Shown here: one piece after another, positions 17,537 through 25,673 of the stretch
Layout: each line of letters begins with the position of its first letter
How positions within the stretch are numbered: the stretch's first letter is position 1
Source of the DNA: CAXTSE01 sp964246985
GTDB taxonomy: Bacteria; Actinomycetota; Actinomycetes; Actinomycetales; Microbacteriaceae
Direction: 5' to 3'
Assembly (NCBI GenBank): GCA_964246985.1
Contig: CAXTSE010000006.1
Location: forward strand, 62,001 to 126,000
Length of the DNA stretch: 64,000 nt
Notes under the pieces: generated by a model
What the model was told of the DNA's origin: nothing
Databases searched by the model: none
What the model saw: the letters and a program-made list of their open reading frames with translations, nothing else
Position numbers and translations under genes: made by a program

Positions 17537-17682
17537 TGTGTTCCTCCTCTCGCTTAGTTCGAAGGCTGGTTATGGGCGATCGCCGCGCGGAAGGCAACCG
17601 TCCGGTCGGAAGTTCATGGGTGCGATCGGACGAACGATCGGACGCCGGGTGAAACTGGCGAAGGGCGCGCTTGCGCGGCGTG

Positions 17683-17715
17683 GGGGAGCCGATGTGAAAT
17701 GCACAACGGCTCCCC
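17683..17715 (-). terminator. Hairpin after the small membrane gene
   Basis: A perfect 9-bp inverted repeat GGGGAGCCG/CGGCTCCCC with a 15-nt loop, lying 18 nt beyond the stop at 17733 in the direction of transcription. No T-run follows, so it is a weak terminator or an RNA-end stabiliser. Confidence 0.45.
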
Positions 17716-17732
17716 GGCGCGGTCGAGCTCGG

Positions 17733-17954
17733 TCAGCTGCTGTGCTTGTCGAGCAGCTTGCGCGCCGCCTTCTGCGCGACGTTGGCATCGATGTACTGGT
17801 CGCGCACCTCGCGTTCAACTGCGCGACTTCGGTCGAACCGCTGTACGCCGGCCCAGGCCTTGCTCCAGACAATCGCGGCGATGACGGCTGCGGCGACCAT
17901 GAGGAGCGCGATCACCGCTAGTCCTGCGCCGCCTGCGGCAGCATCTGAGTTCAT
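17733..17954 (-). CDS. Single-TM small protein with basic tail, 73 aa
   Basis: ATG 17954 is preferred over ATG 17960 because AAGGA then sits 7 nt upstream. A hydrophobic helix covers residues about 9-33, and the rest is a charged cytoplasmic tail (DRSRAVEREVRDQY, ARKLLDKHSS). It lies 28 nt downstream of the 76-aa gene. No family was recognised. Confidence 0.6.
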   Translation of the reverse strand: MNSDAAAGGAGLAVIALLMVAAAVIAAIVWSKAWAGVQRFDRSRAVEREVRDQYIDANVAQKAARKLLDKHSS

Positions 17955-17982
17955 CTTCATTTCCTTTCGTTGGGTGTTGCTC

Positions 17983-18213
17983 TTAGTCGAGCCAATGGCC
18001 GTCGAGGTCCGTGAACTGCGACTCCTCGAAGCGCTCGGTGGATCCGAGCACTCGACCGAGAGCGTCACGATGCACCTCGACGATCCGACTGATGAGCTGG
18101 TGCCTGCTCAGCCGTACAGACCGGACTGGGTAGCCGGCCAACGACCTCAAGAACTCGAGGCCCGGGCGGTTATCGTCCGAATCACTGCCACTTGTCGTGA
18201 CCTGTTCGCCCAT
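17983..18213 (-). CDS. Hypothetical protein, 76 aa
   Basis: ATG 18213 to TAA at 17983. A soluble protein with an acidic N-terminus and a basic middle (RSVRLSRHQLISRIVEVHRD). It heads the leftward gene series and has no strong ribosome site; instead an 8-bp palindrome lies just upstream. It may be the first gene of the transfer operon. No motif is recognised. Confidence 0.5.
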   Translation of the reverse strand: MGEQVTTSGSDSDDNRPGLEFLRSLAGYPVRSVRLSRHQLISRIVEVHRDALGRVLGSTERFEESQFTDLDGHWLD

Positions 18214-18220
18214 AGATGGG

Positions 18221-18246
18221 GGCTCGACCGTTGCTACCGTCGAGCC
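18221..18246. promoter_or_regulatory. Palindrome GGCTCGAC/GTCGAGCC
   Basis: A perfect 8-bp inverted repeat with a 10-nt centre, sitting 7 nt upstream of the 76-aa gene's ATG in the divergent region. It could be an operator for the element's own regulator or an RNA hairpin in that gene's leader. Confidence 0.4.
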
Positions 18247-18385
18247 TCATCACCTCCCTCGGTTGGCTCGATGGGATCCGATTGGGTCCGTAGCTCGATG
18301 AAATCGTTAACGGGGACTGGTCGTCGTGACAGGGAAATGACACGAAGCCTGATTGACTCGCTTCCCATGACAGCGGAGGAGTCAG

Positions 18386-19099
18386 ATGCCGTCTGAGTCG
18401 GCCAAGTTGGCTATCAGCAGTGAGCTGCGAAAGCTTCGTAAGCTACCTGGTCGACTGGACGCTGCGAAGCTCACGAACGCCAGGATGCTGATCAAGGGGT
18501 TCGGCGGAGACGATCCCGACGTCGCTCTCGAGCGCCTAGTGAACCTTATGAACGAATATATTGACGACCGAGAAATCCAGGTCGCCATGGCAAGCTTCGG
18601 GTGGGGCGTGACCGGGGAGACCGTGCTGGAGCGCTTGGAGCACCTCGCATCGATCTACTTCGTGGACACCCGAACAGTGCGCCGGTGGACGGACAGTGGC
18701 ATCTGGCGCTTGAGCTTGCTTGTGCTCGGAGAGTCTCCCTGGATCCAGCCACGCATTCAACAGGTCATTTCAGCTAGCAGCTCGGGGATCGTTCTGATGG
18801 TCCGGGTCGCGGTGCCGAAATCGCTCTGGATGAACGCCCCGCTCCTGAAGGTTGGCGGCGAAGCACTGGATCTCGGCATCCCGCCAATGCAGGACGATTC
18901 CGAGCAGCTCAATCGCTCCTCCGCCAAGTTTCGGATTTCGATCGAGAGTGCTCCCGTGCAGCTTCGGCTGCAGTGGACAGGCGAGAAGCAAGCCTCGTAC
19001 CAGTCGGTCGTTCGAGGCGGCGAGGGATTGGAGGTGTCCAGCCGAATTCTCTTTCGCGAGATGCTAACCGATCTACGTCGCGCCGCCTCCGCCATCTGA
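18386..19099 (+). CDS. Hypothetical protein, possibly a DNA-binding regulator, 237 aa
   Basis: ATG 18386 with GGAGGAG upstream. Residues about 75-115 include LASIYFVDTRTVRRWTDSGIWRL, which has helix-turn-helix character. A beta-rich C-terminal half follows. It is transcribed away from the transfer operon, the usual position for a mobile-element regulator. Assignment as a regulator is inference only. Confidence 0.65.
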   Translation: MPSESAKLAISSELRKLRKLPGRLDAAKLTNARMLIKGFGGDDPDVALERLVNLMNEYIDDREIQVAMASFGWGVTGETVLERLEHLASIYFVDTRTVRRWTDSGIWRLSLLVLGESPWIQPRIQQVISASSSGIVLMVRVAVPKSLWMNAPLLKVGGEALDLGIPPMQDDSEQLNRSSAKFRISIESAPVQLRLQWTGEKQASYQSVVRGGEGLEVSSRILFREMLTDLRRAASAI

Positions 19100-19306
19100 G
19101 CGCATGAACCGTCCGAGATGGTCCAGCTGTCGCGCGGATTTAGCCTGTCGGCGAGTTCGCGGCTGCTCGCGATTTGCAGGCGGTGGCGAGAGCGGCGGAT
19201 CCCGAAGATCTCGAAGAGCGTAGAAGGCCTCTTCGCCAACACCTGATATATGGTCGACGCAACCGGTCGGTGGGGCCCGGATTACCTAGCTTAAATGGGG
19301 GTATCG

Positions 19307-19732
19307 ATGATGTATCGAAAGGCAGTCGCGTTCGTGGCCGGGACAGCAATTGTCGCAACGTTGTCGGGCTGTGCCAGTTGGGGCGGCCGAATAGCCGAGG
19401 AGATCGACGCGGCCGTTGCATCCTCGGGGTTGCTAGATATGGGCGAAATCGTGTGCGACAACAAACGGCCGTCGCAACTATGGGGCGGGTCCACTCTTCG
19501 TGACATTGGGATCGGCGGCAGCTCCAACGGGCAGAGCATCCTCGATCAGCTCAAGGAGGCCGGGTTCGAGCCGAAAGACCCATCCGACGAGCTCGATGAC
19601 GGATCTGTCTCGCTGTTCAAAGACGGCGTCAACTTCTTTGTACAGATCGAGCCGGAATCTGGACGAAGCTACGCGTTCGGGAACTGCACCACGCCGGAAG
19701 GTGGAGCCGTAACCATCAATGTGTCGGCGTAA
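19307..19732 (+). CDS. Small lipoprotein
   Basis: ATG 19307 with GGGG upstream is preferred over ATG 19295. The signal peptide ends in the lipobox LSGC (Cys about 22), so the mature protein is lipid-anchored on the cell surface. It has 141 residues and no known domain in the mature part. It lies 68 nt before the large secreted protein in the same direction, so the two probably act together at the surface. Confidence 0.75.
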   Translation: MMYRKAVAFVAGTAIVATLSGCASWGGRIAEEIDAAVASSGLLDMGEIVCDNKRPSQLWGGSTLRDIGIGGSSNGQSILDQLKEAGFEPKDPSDELDDGSVSLFKDGVNFFVQIEPESGRSYAFGNCTTPEGGAVTINVSA

Positions 19733-19800
19733 CCCAAACTGGGGGTAGACCGCAAGGTCTTCCACCGCTTGCATGTGAGCATCCTTCGAAAGGTCTTCAC

Positions 19801-22800
19801 ATGCTCCGAACCGCCCCCTCGCTCGTTGCGCTGCTGGCAATTGTTCTCAGCATGGAGGTGGCTTCGCCCGCTGACGCGACCGGTACCGAAGTCTGCCCCG
19901 ACTATCGAATCTACGGCGCAGCGGGGACGGACGGCATCGGGCCTAACCTCGATGATGACGCTCCTGAGCTCCTTGGAAACAACACTCGTCAGGTTGCAGA
20001 GGAGATAAAGCGGCTTCTAGGCACAGGTGTCGTGGTCGATATGCGCGGGGTGGACTATCCAGCGGTCGCTGTCCCCTATGCGTCATCAGTAAACCGGGGC
20101 ATTGATAACCTCCGGGGCTTGATCGACGACTTTGTCGGCGACTGCCCGAATTCCGAGCTAATCCTTGTCGGGTACTCGCAGGGGGGCGACTTGGTTGGTT
20201 CGTTCGTGCAGAGAGACGGTCATCCTGATTCTCACCTGGATCGCGTCGCGGGAGTCGTCCTCATGGGTGACACTCGGTTCGAGTCCGAGGACGACTGGGC
20301 TGCGGAAGGGACCTTCAGTCAGAATCGAAAGGGATTCTGGTGGACTGACATCCGCGATCCATTCGAACCGGATGTGGTCGACCCCAGTGCGAGTCCGGCA
20401 CTCGACATGAAGGTCGTTTCGGTTTGCCGGGCCTGGGACGCATTTTGTCAGGGTTCCGAGGTGCACTATGACATTTTCGGCAATGAGTTTCTGTGGCCAG
20501 CGCCTGACGACATCCTCAACAACAATCCGCCGAACAAGCCCAACCAAGCTCACGAGCGCTATTCGGAGAACTTCGATTCCGCCGCATGCAGTCTTGTCAC
20601 GAAGCTTGGCTATGACGTCTGCGATCCAGCCCGTGCCGGCGCGCCCGACACGGATGTGGTCTTCCTCATCGACACGACTTCGACCGGGTATTCGAGTGTG
20701 CAGGAGCTGCAAAGCAGGGCCGAGGCATTCGTGGACGAGGTATCTCATCAGGCAGTGGGCACACGGTACGCGGTCATCGCGTATGGCGAAGAAACGGTCG
20801 ATAACGTCACTGATGGTTTCGTAGAAGATGCCGACGAGGCCATCGACGCGATTGAGAGCATCACCGCATCGAGCGGAACGTATGGATCGCTCTATAGCGC
20901 GATTATTGAGGCGAACAATCTGTACTGGCGTGAGGATTCGAAGAAGGTCTCGCTTACTCTCGCCACCTCACGTACATGCGAGTACCGGATATGCAGCTAC
21001 GAGTACGGGACGGGCACGCCGAGGACTGCACTCCTACCAGCTGAGGACTTCGACGCCCGACGCGCTGGGGCGTACACGAGAGACAACCAATGGTTTTTTG
21101 AAGCAGCGGGTTGGTCAGAAGCCTTCTACGGGCAGTACGAGTCTCGTCTCGGTGAGTACGAGGTGAGCGCGCAGCAGCACATCGATGGACTTGAAGGTGT
21201 GTTCAGGAGCGCTCTCAAATCGCCCTCGAACTACGAACCCATCGTCGGAGCTACCTCTTACGTTGCCGGCCAAACAGGCACCTTCCGCGCGGAAGATATT
21301 GCTCCGTACTATGCGGACTCCCCCGACCGGCGCCTCGTCTGGAGCGTCACCAGGAATGGAGATATCGGGCCGCGCGGCGAGGACACCGGAGGTGGACCTG
21401 CTGCCGAGAGGCAGGCGGCGCCCGAGGCCGCCCCATCGGGACTCGAAGGGCCACCCGAAAACGAGCCGAAGTTGGTTGAAGAGTTGGATGAGCCTTTACC
21501 CCCGGATGAGGGCTCAACCTTCCAGTCGTCCTTCACGGAACCGGGCACCTACTCGGTCAAGGTCAGTGCATACCTAGACGGTGGAGTCCGGGAGTTTGAA
21601 CAGACTGTTCGCGTCTACGACGTTCCGCCCGCGGCTCCGGCTGCGCCCTTGGTCGAGTCGCGTATCGACGGTACCGACCAGGTCTTCCACTGGTTCGCCG
21701 GGGCAGGTGAGTATGCCCCGACCTATGTCTTCTTCGATGAAGACGGAATTGCCGTCGACTCCACCACTGTCGAAACCACTCTGAGCGAAATCGGCGAAGG
21801 TGAGTTTGAGCGACGCATTCCTCTTGGCGATCCGAATGATCGCTACACATTGGTCGCATGGAACGAAGTGGGGCAGACCGAGGCAATTCCGCTCGCGACG
21901 GCCACGAGCGGCTCGTACTCTCACGTCACCCTCGACGCGGGAGTGCCACAGGGGGGTGACATAGTCCTCTCCGGTGATTCGTCGGTCGAGATCAGCGAGC
22001 TGCTATCGGATGGAGATCTGACTGCAAATTCGAACCAGGCGGCCGTACTCCAGTCACCTAACGGGGATCAGCTAGCCATCGACATGACCACCGCATCGGC
22101 CGAGATGACTGGTGGCTCAGACTGGCAGCTGACGATGGCGTTGAGAGACGCACTTGCTGTGGATAGTTCGTCGATCGCATCAGCGATGGATGACGGTTTC
22201 GCCGAAGAGCTGCTCCTTGGCGGACGGGTCCAGCTGCAGCTTGACGGCTCGCCCGTCGCAATTCAGATCGCGCCGTCGGCAGAAGTGGAGGAGCTGGATG
22301 AGTTCATCATCGAGACCAACTCGACGCCGCCCGCATCTAGCTCCGCCACGCTGATCGAGATTGGACAGTCGCCGGCAACCCTGAGGGTCGGGTCGAATGA
22401 CCCCAGCGGACTGAGCTTCGTGACTGAGTCGGCCGATCCGCTGGGCGATTGGAGCACCGCGGTCGTGACGGACATTCGGACGTGGATCGGCAACACAGAA
22501 GTGACGAACACTCTCACGGGTTCATCTATCAGCGTCTACGGTTATCTCGCGCCTGAACAGGCGCAGATTGACTTCACTGGGGATGTGGTTGGCGGGAGCG
22601 GAAATCTCACTCGCGACTTCCTGCAGGGCGGCGTTGTCTCGTTCGTAGTGAACGGTGGGTCGGCGACGGCCTTATCACTCGCTATGTCGAGCGCTGACGC
22701 AGCTGCCGCATATCCGGATCTGGATCCGCCGAAGATTGTTGGTCGGAGCGGTATCTCGATGGCTCAGTACTCGGAACGCGAGCCTTGGTCTCCGGTCTTG

Positions 22801-23406
22801 AGCTGGGGTTCGGGATACTCGGGACAGGTCACAATCGACGGCACTCTGCCATCCGGGCTTAGCTGGGACCGCTGGAACTACAAGCTCAATGGAACGCCGG
22901 AGCAGGCTGGTACTTACCAGTTTACTCTGACGGCGCATGGGGACTACGGCGACGCAAGCAAGACTTACGATCTTGTCGTCGCTGACCCGTCCGCTGTGGC
23001 ACAGGATCCCGTGGGGCAGCTTTGGGCTTACGAGTACGAGGACGGCAACGGAGATCCGGTCACGGATGTTGAAATTGCCTCTGCCGGGTATTACCGGACT
23101 GACAACCCGCAGTTCGCCTCGTCGCTACCGGTGATCGAGGAGTTCCAACAGAACGGCTACATCTACTCAAGCGTAAGCGATCTCGTCTTCCACGCTTCTA
23201 ACGGTGACGTCATGCCGATAGCGGGAAGCGCCGAGCTCCAGATGTGGAGCGGGTCGCCCGATACCCTTCGAGTCATGGTGGTAGGTGCCCACCGAACGGA
23301 TGCATCGACTGACCCCGTCCAGTCGCTCCTCACGGCAGGCGGATACGTCACGTTCAGCTACGGCGGAGGCGACGAGAACCGCGTGCAGTTCACAGCTGCG
23401 AGCTAG
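19801..23406 (+). CDS. Secreted cutinase-VWA multidomain protein, 1201 aa
   Basis: ATG 19801 with GAAAGG upstream; a signal peptide ends near residue 26 (SPADA). Residues 30-280 form a cutinase-like alpha/beta hydrolase. The nucleophile motif is GYSQGG (Ser126), the probable acid is Asp213 in CRAWDAFC, and the probable His is 222 or 251. Residues about 284-480 look like a von Willebrand A domain (DVVFLIDTTST; the metal motif is DxTxT rather than DxSxS). A Pro/Glu-rich linker follows at about 520-580, then several Ig-like beta domains, including a putative-Ig repeat near 1020-1100 (LSWGSGYSG, GTLPSGLSWD). There is no sortase motif, so it is probably released. It could bind and hydrolyse an ester-rich surface. 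Its place on a mobile element suggests cargo. Confidence 0.85.
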   Translation: MLRTAPSLVALLAIVLSMEVASPADATGTEVCPDYRIYGAAGTDGIGPNLDDDAPELLGNNTRQVAEEIKRLLGTGVVVDMRGVDYPAVAVPYASSVNRGIDNLRGLIDDFVGDCPNSELILVGYSQGGDLVGSFVQRDGHPDSHLDRVAGVVLMGDTRFESEDDWAAEGTFSQNRKGFWWTDIRDPFEPDVVDPSASPALDMKVVSVCRAWDAFCQGSEVHYDIFGNEFLWPAPDDILNNNPPNKPNQAHERYSENFDSAACSLVTKLGYDVCDPARAGAPDTDVVFLIDTTSTGYSSVQELQSRAEAFVDEVSHQAVGTRYAVIAYGEETVDNVTDGFVEDADEAIDAIESITASSGTYGSLYSAIIEANNLYWREDSKKVSLTLATSRTCEYRICSYEYGTGTPRTALLPAEDFDARRAGAYTRDNQWFFEAAGWSEAFYGQYESRLGEYEVSAQQHIDGLEGVFRSALKSPSNYEPIVGATSYVAGQTGTFRAEDIAPYYADSPDRRLVWSVTRNGDIGPRGEDTGGGPAAERQAAPEAAPSGLEGPPENEPKLVEELDEPLPPDEGSTFQSSFTEPGTYSVKVSAYLDGGVREFEQTVRVYDVPPAAPAAPLVESRIDGTDQVFHWFAGAGEYAPTYVFFDEDGIAVDSTTVETTLSEIGEGEFERRIPLGDPNDRYTLVAWNEVGQTEAIPLATATSGSYSHVTLDAGVPQGGDIVLSGDSSVEISELLSDGDLTANSNQAAVLQSPNGDQLAIDMTTASAEMTGGSDWQLTMALRDALAVDSSSIASAMDDGFAEELLLGGRVQLQLDGSPVAIQIAPSAEVEELDEFIIETNSTPPASSSATLIEIGQSPATLRVGSNDPSGLSFVTESADPLGDWSTAVVTDIRTWIGNTEVTNTLTGSSISVYGYLAPEQAQIDFTGDVVGGSGNLTRDFLQGGVVSFVVNGGSATALSLAMSSADAAAAYPDLDPPKIVGRSGISMAQYSEREPWSPVLSWGSGYSGQVTIDGTLPSGLSWDRWNYKLNGTPEQAGTYQFTLTAHGDYGDASKTYDLVVADPSAVAQDPVGQLWAYEYEDGNGDPVTDVEIASAGYYRTDNPQFASSLPVIEEFQQNGYIYSSVSDLVFHASNGDVMPIAGSAELQMWSGSPDTLRVMVVGAHRTDASTDPVQSLLTAGGYVTFSYGGGDENRVQFTAAS

Positions 23407-23433
23407 CGGTCGTTCGGAGAGAGCCCGGCTCAG

Positions 23434-23454
23434 CCTGCGGCGGGTCGCCGCAGG
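23434..23454 (+). terminator. Hairpin after the cutinase-VWA gene
   Basis: A perfect 9-bp stem CCTGCGGCG/CGCCGCAGG with a GGT loop, 28 nt past the stop. There is no T-run. It is probably a transcript end or RNA stabiliser. Confidence 0.5.
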
Positions 23455-24011
23455 TCGCCGGCTTACGCGAGATTGCTGTAATCGCGGACGGATGTGAATT
23501 CCTGATCGTCCAGGCTCGGGCCGCTTCCGGCATTCCGCTTCATTTCGGCCCCCGTAACAGTCGGCGCGCGTCCGCGTCAGGTCGAGTTACCTCGGTCTGG
23601 AAGCGGCCAGCTTCGGCTCCTCGGGCTCGAGACGAAGTGAGCAAGCTCTATGCAGTCCACGGTTCGATTCTGTCCTTCCAACAAGATGTATCGGTCCGCG
23701 AGGAACTGGGACGCGGTGGCTGCATCCTGTTCGTGAGATGAGGGGTGTCCCACACAGGCAAGGTATGGGGCGAATTCAGTTGGGTGTCGACCATCTCGAT
23801 TTATGGAGCTGCGCCTGCGACCATTCGTTCGGGGCTCAGTCTCCGTAAATCCGAGTTCGACGAAATGATGCGCGGGGCGGCGGAGCCGGGCGCTGGGCTG
23901 GACCGTGCCGGGGGCGAGCGTGACGCCTCGACCGACATCGCCGACTCGGCACGGCCGTGCGGATGCTCGGAAGGCAAGCAGAATCGAGCGTTGTGCTTTT
24001 CACACGGCCTA
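23455..24011. other. Intergenic stretch without a convincing gene
   Basis: About 560 nt. Open frames exist on both strands (e.g. 23745-24038 and 23801-24202), but they lack ribosome sites, have random high-GC composition, and run over the promoter at 24012. No repeat or RNA gene was seen. Confidence 0.5.
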
Positions 24012-24039
24012 TTGACAATCTCGACCGCAGGTTCATAAT
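24012..24039 (+). promoter_or_regulatory. Promoter TTGACA-16-CATAAT
   Basis: TTGACA (24012-24017), a 16-nt spacer, then CATAAT (24034-24039). It lies upstream of RNA element A and would give a leader of about 150 nt. The same hexamers and spacing occur at 31614 before element C. Confidence 0.7.
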
Positions 24040-24123
24040 TGCTCACCCGCCACCGAAGGTTTCGGGGGCGGGACGGCACAGTCGGCGCTCTCCTTCTACG
24101 CAGCAGTCCTGCATCTGCCCGCT

Positions 24124-24187
24124 CTCGTTGGTGCGCTGCGGCCTTGTTGGCGACCCATCGGGGTCGCCGGTCGCTCGCATCAAGGAG
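24124..24187 (+). ncRNA. Structured 5' leader, copy A (buries the ribosome site)
   Basis: Three stacked helices can be drawn. P1 pairs CTCGTTGGTGC (24124) with GCATCAAGGAG (24177), so the AAGGAG ribosome site is inside the stem. P2 pairs GCGGCC with GGTCGC. P3 pairs GGCGACC with GGTCGCC and closes a 6-nt loop. Copies B (24529) and C (31673) keep the same shape with different bases. It precedes ATG 24194. Likely a cis-acting translation switch; the trigger is unknown. Confidence 0.7.
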
Positions 24188-24193
24188 GACGGA

Positions 24194-24241
24194 ATGGTCC
24201 ATAGGAACGCACGCGAGACCGAGTGGAAGGTCGGCAGGTGA
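24194..24241 (+). CDS. Leader peptide, 15 aa
   Basis: ATG 24194 uses the AAGGAGG site at the end of RNA element A. The peptide is MVHRNARETEWKVGR, and its TGA overlaps the next start as GTGA. It may serve to couple translation of the following gene to opening of the RNA hairpin. Confidence 0.5.
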   Translation: MVHRNARETEWKVGR

Positions 24242-24471
24242 ACGGGATGGAACTCCCCAAGTATCCCGATTGCAAAGTGCAGCTGAGCGGGACGGATGGC
24301 AACGCGTTTGCGGTCATCGGCAGAGTGCAGGGCGCTCTGCGTCGGCACCTTGCATATTCAATGGAGCAGGGAGACCTTGAGGACGAGCTCGCTGCCTTCT
24401 ACGCAGAGGCAACATCGGGCGACTACGACCGTCTGTTGCAGACCTGCATGAGGTGGGTGGACGTCGCCTAA
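24238..24471 (+). CDS. Conserved small protein of actinobacterial mobile elements, 77 aa
   Basis: Start GTG 24238 (GTGA overlap with the leader peptide) or ATG 24247. The core carries the pattern GNAFAVIGRVQGALRR and a C-terminal SGDYDRLLQTCMRWVDV. I recognise this pattern as a widespread small protein on actinobacterial plasmids and phages, but its function is not known to me. It is acidic and helical in the middle. Expression is probably controlled by RNA element A. Confidence 0.75.
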   Translation: MNGMELPKYPDCKVQLSGTDGNAFAVIGRVQGALRRHLAYSMEQGDLEDELAAFYAEATSGDYDRLLQTCMRWVDVA

Positions 24472-24528
24472 CCAAGGGGCCGGCACCGTGCCTGCCCCAA
24501 CAATCTTCGCGCCCGCGAATTGCGGGTT

Positions 24529-24593
24529 CTCGTTGGTGCCAAGCGGCCGCGGAGACGACCTAATCGGGGTCGTCGATCGCTCGCATCAAGGAG
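24529..24593 (+). ncRNA. Structured 5' leader, copy B
   Basis: The architecture is as in copy A. P1 is CTCGTTGGTGC with GCATCAAGGAG; P2 is GCGGCC with GATCGC (one mismatch); P3 is GACGACC with GGTCGTC, an A-T pair replacing the G-C pair of copy A; the loop is 7 nt. There is no separate promoter, and it lies 57 nt after the 77-aa gene, so it is likely in the same transcript. The next ATG (24604) opens only a 9-codon frame, so its target gene may be broken. Confidence 0.65.
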
Positions 24594-25024
24594 AACCGAC
24601 AGCATGTCCCAGTCGACTGCTTTCCTGGCGTAGGACGGCTGGAGGCAAGTTGCTCGCCGGTAAGGGTGCGACAGCTTTCACTGAAACAGTGGTGGGCTGA
24701 CCCGCTCTGGAGAAGCGAGCGGCTCTCGCGACGCAACCGCGCATCACGGCAGCTCCCATCTTGATCACCGAATGATCGCTTTTGTGCCCGACAGAGAAGC
24801 AGTTGAGTTCGTGTGGGATGTGCTCCTAGTGTTCAGCGCGCCGTCATCCTGAGATGAAACGTCTCGGGCCCACGCCCGTCTAAAAGTTCCAAGCGAGGCG
24901 GCCCCGTAAAACACGACCAGAAGGCAGCAACATGATGGGCGAGACAACGGCACTAGCCGCTGAGCAATGTCAGGCCATCTAGGGTGGGATTACTCCGGGG
25001 ACCCCGGTCCCTGTGCTGGCTTCT
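24594..25024. other. Non-coding stretch after leader B, possible decayed gene
   Basis: ATG 24604 gives only nine codons before TAG 24631. A neighbouring frame continues to a stop near 24700 without its own start. Beyond that, to 25024, neither strand shows a gene with a ribosome site. The leader may have lost its gene by frameshift or serve as a stand-alone RNA. Confidence 0.4.
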
Positions 25025-25513
25025 TCAGATCGCTGGCACTCGAACGATCCGCCGAACGCGGGGTCCGGCGTCCATCAAAGAGAAATTCACCACTAGATTG
25101 CCCGGCCCGGAGAGAGTGAACCGGTTGACGAATGTAAACGCCGTCACCGACGTCGGGCCAAGGTCGCCGATATCGACGGTAGTCAGGCGGGATTGGTCCT
25201 GAGGAGTCAAGCCCTCTAACTCGACGTCAAATGCAGTCGTGGTGCCCGAGTTCCGCAGGAGCCACGTCTCGCCGTTGTGGTGGTTAACCTCCCAGTTGAC
25301 CTGCGCGATCTCCGCGACGGCCTGCGCGAACTCAGCCGACATCGGTGCGCTGACCTCAGCGGCCGCGTAACTCGCTCGGTCCTGCGCGTCCTTCGAACGC
25401 CTACTGGTCGCCAGGGTCAGCCAGCCGAACACCACTGCCACCAGGACCGCTAGAACGGCAGCGCCCGCGGTGATCCATTGGGTGGTCAGGCTCCACGCCT
25501 CGTACTCGGTCAC
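25025..25513 (-). CDS. Single-TM protein with C-terminal beta domain, 162 aa
   Basis: GTG 25513 (VTEYEAW) is chosen because it places the membrane helix (about residues 12-33) near the N-terminus; an in-frame ATG at 25579 would add a basic extension. A charged linker (SRRSKDAQDR) leads to a probable beta-sandwich rich in Val, Thr and Asn (ETWLLRNSGTTTAFDVEL). It is divergent from the three-TM gene at 25674 and may form a pair with it. No family was recognised. Confidence 0.6.
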   Translation of the reverse strand: MTEYEAWSLTTQWITAGAAVLAVLVAVVFGWLTLATSRRSKDAQDRASYAAAEVSAPMSAEFAQAVAEIAQVNWEVNHHNGETWLLRNSGTTTAFDVELEGLTPQDQSRLTTVDIGDLGPTSVTAFTFVNRFTLSGPGNLVVNFSLMDAGPRVRRIVRVPAI

Positions 25514-25673
25514 GGCCCAAGGGTAGACGCGCGGCTTCCCGTGGCCTCTCCCGCGACACGAGAGCGCTGGCACGGCCACGAGCTCGTCCGCCGGTCCGTG
25601 GGTCGCGGGAGAGGCGTCCGTGAGCTAGCGAGTACCTTCGGTAGGTAGGCGAGGATGACGACGGAGGGCTCGC

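Noticed and set aside
23660..23685. tRNA-like T-arm sequence (GGTTCGATTC)
   Set aside because: No flanking stem pairs and no acceptor or anticodon arm can be drawn.
23745..24202. Overlapping ORFs of 97 and 133 codons on both strands
   Set aside because: No ribosome site, random composition, and they cover the TTGACA-CATAAT promoter.
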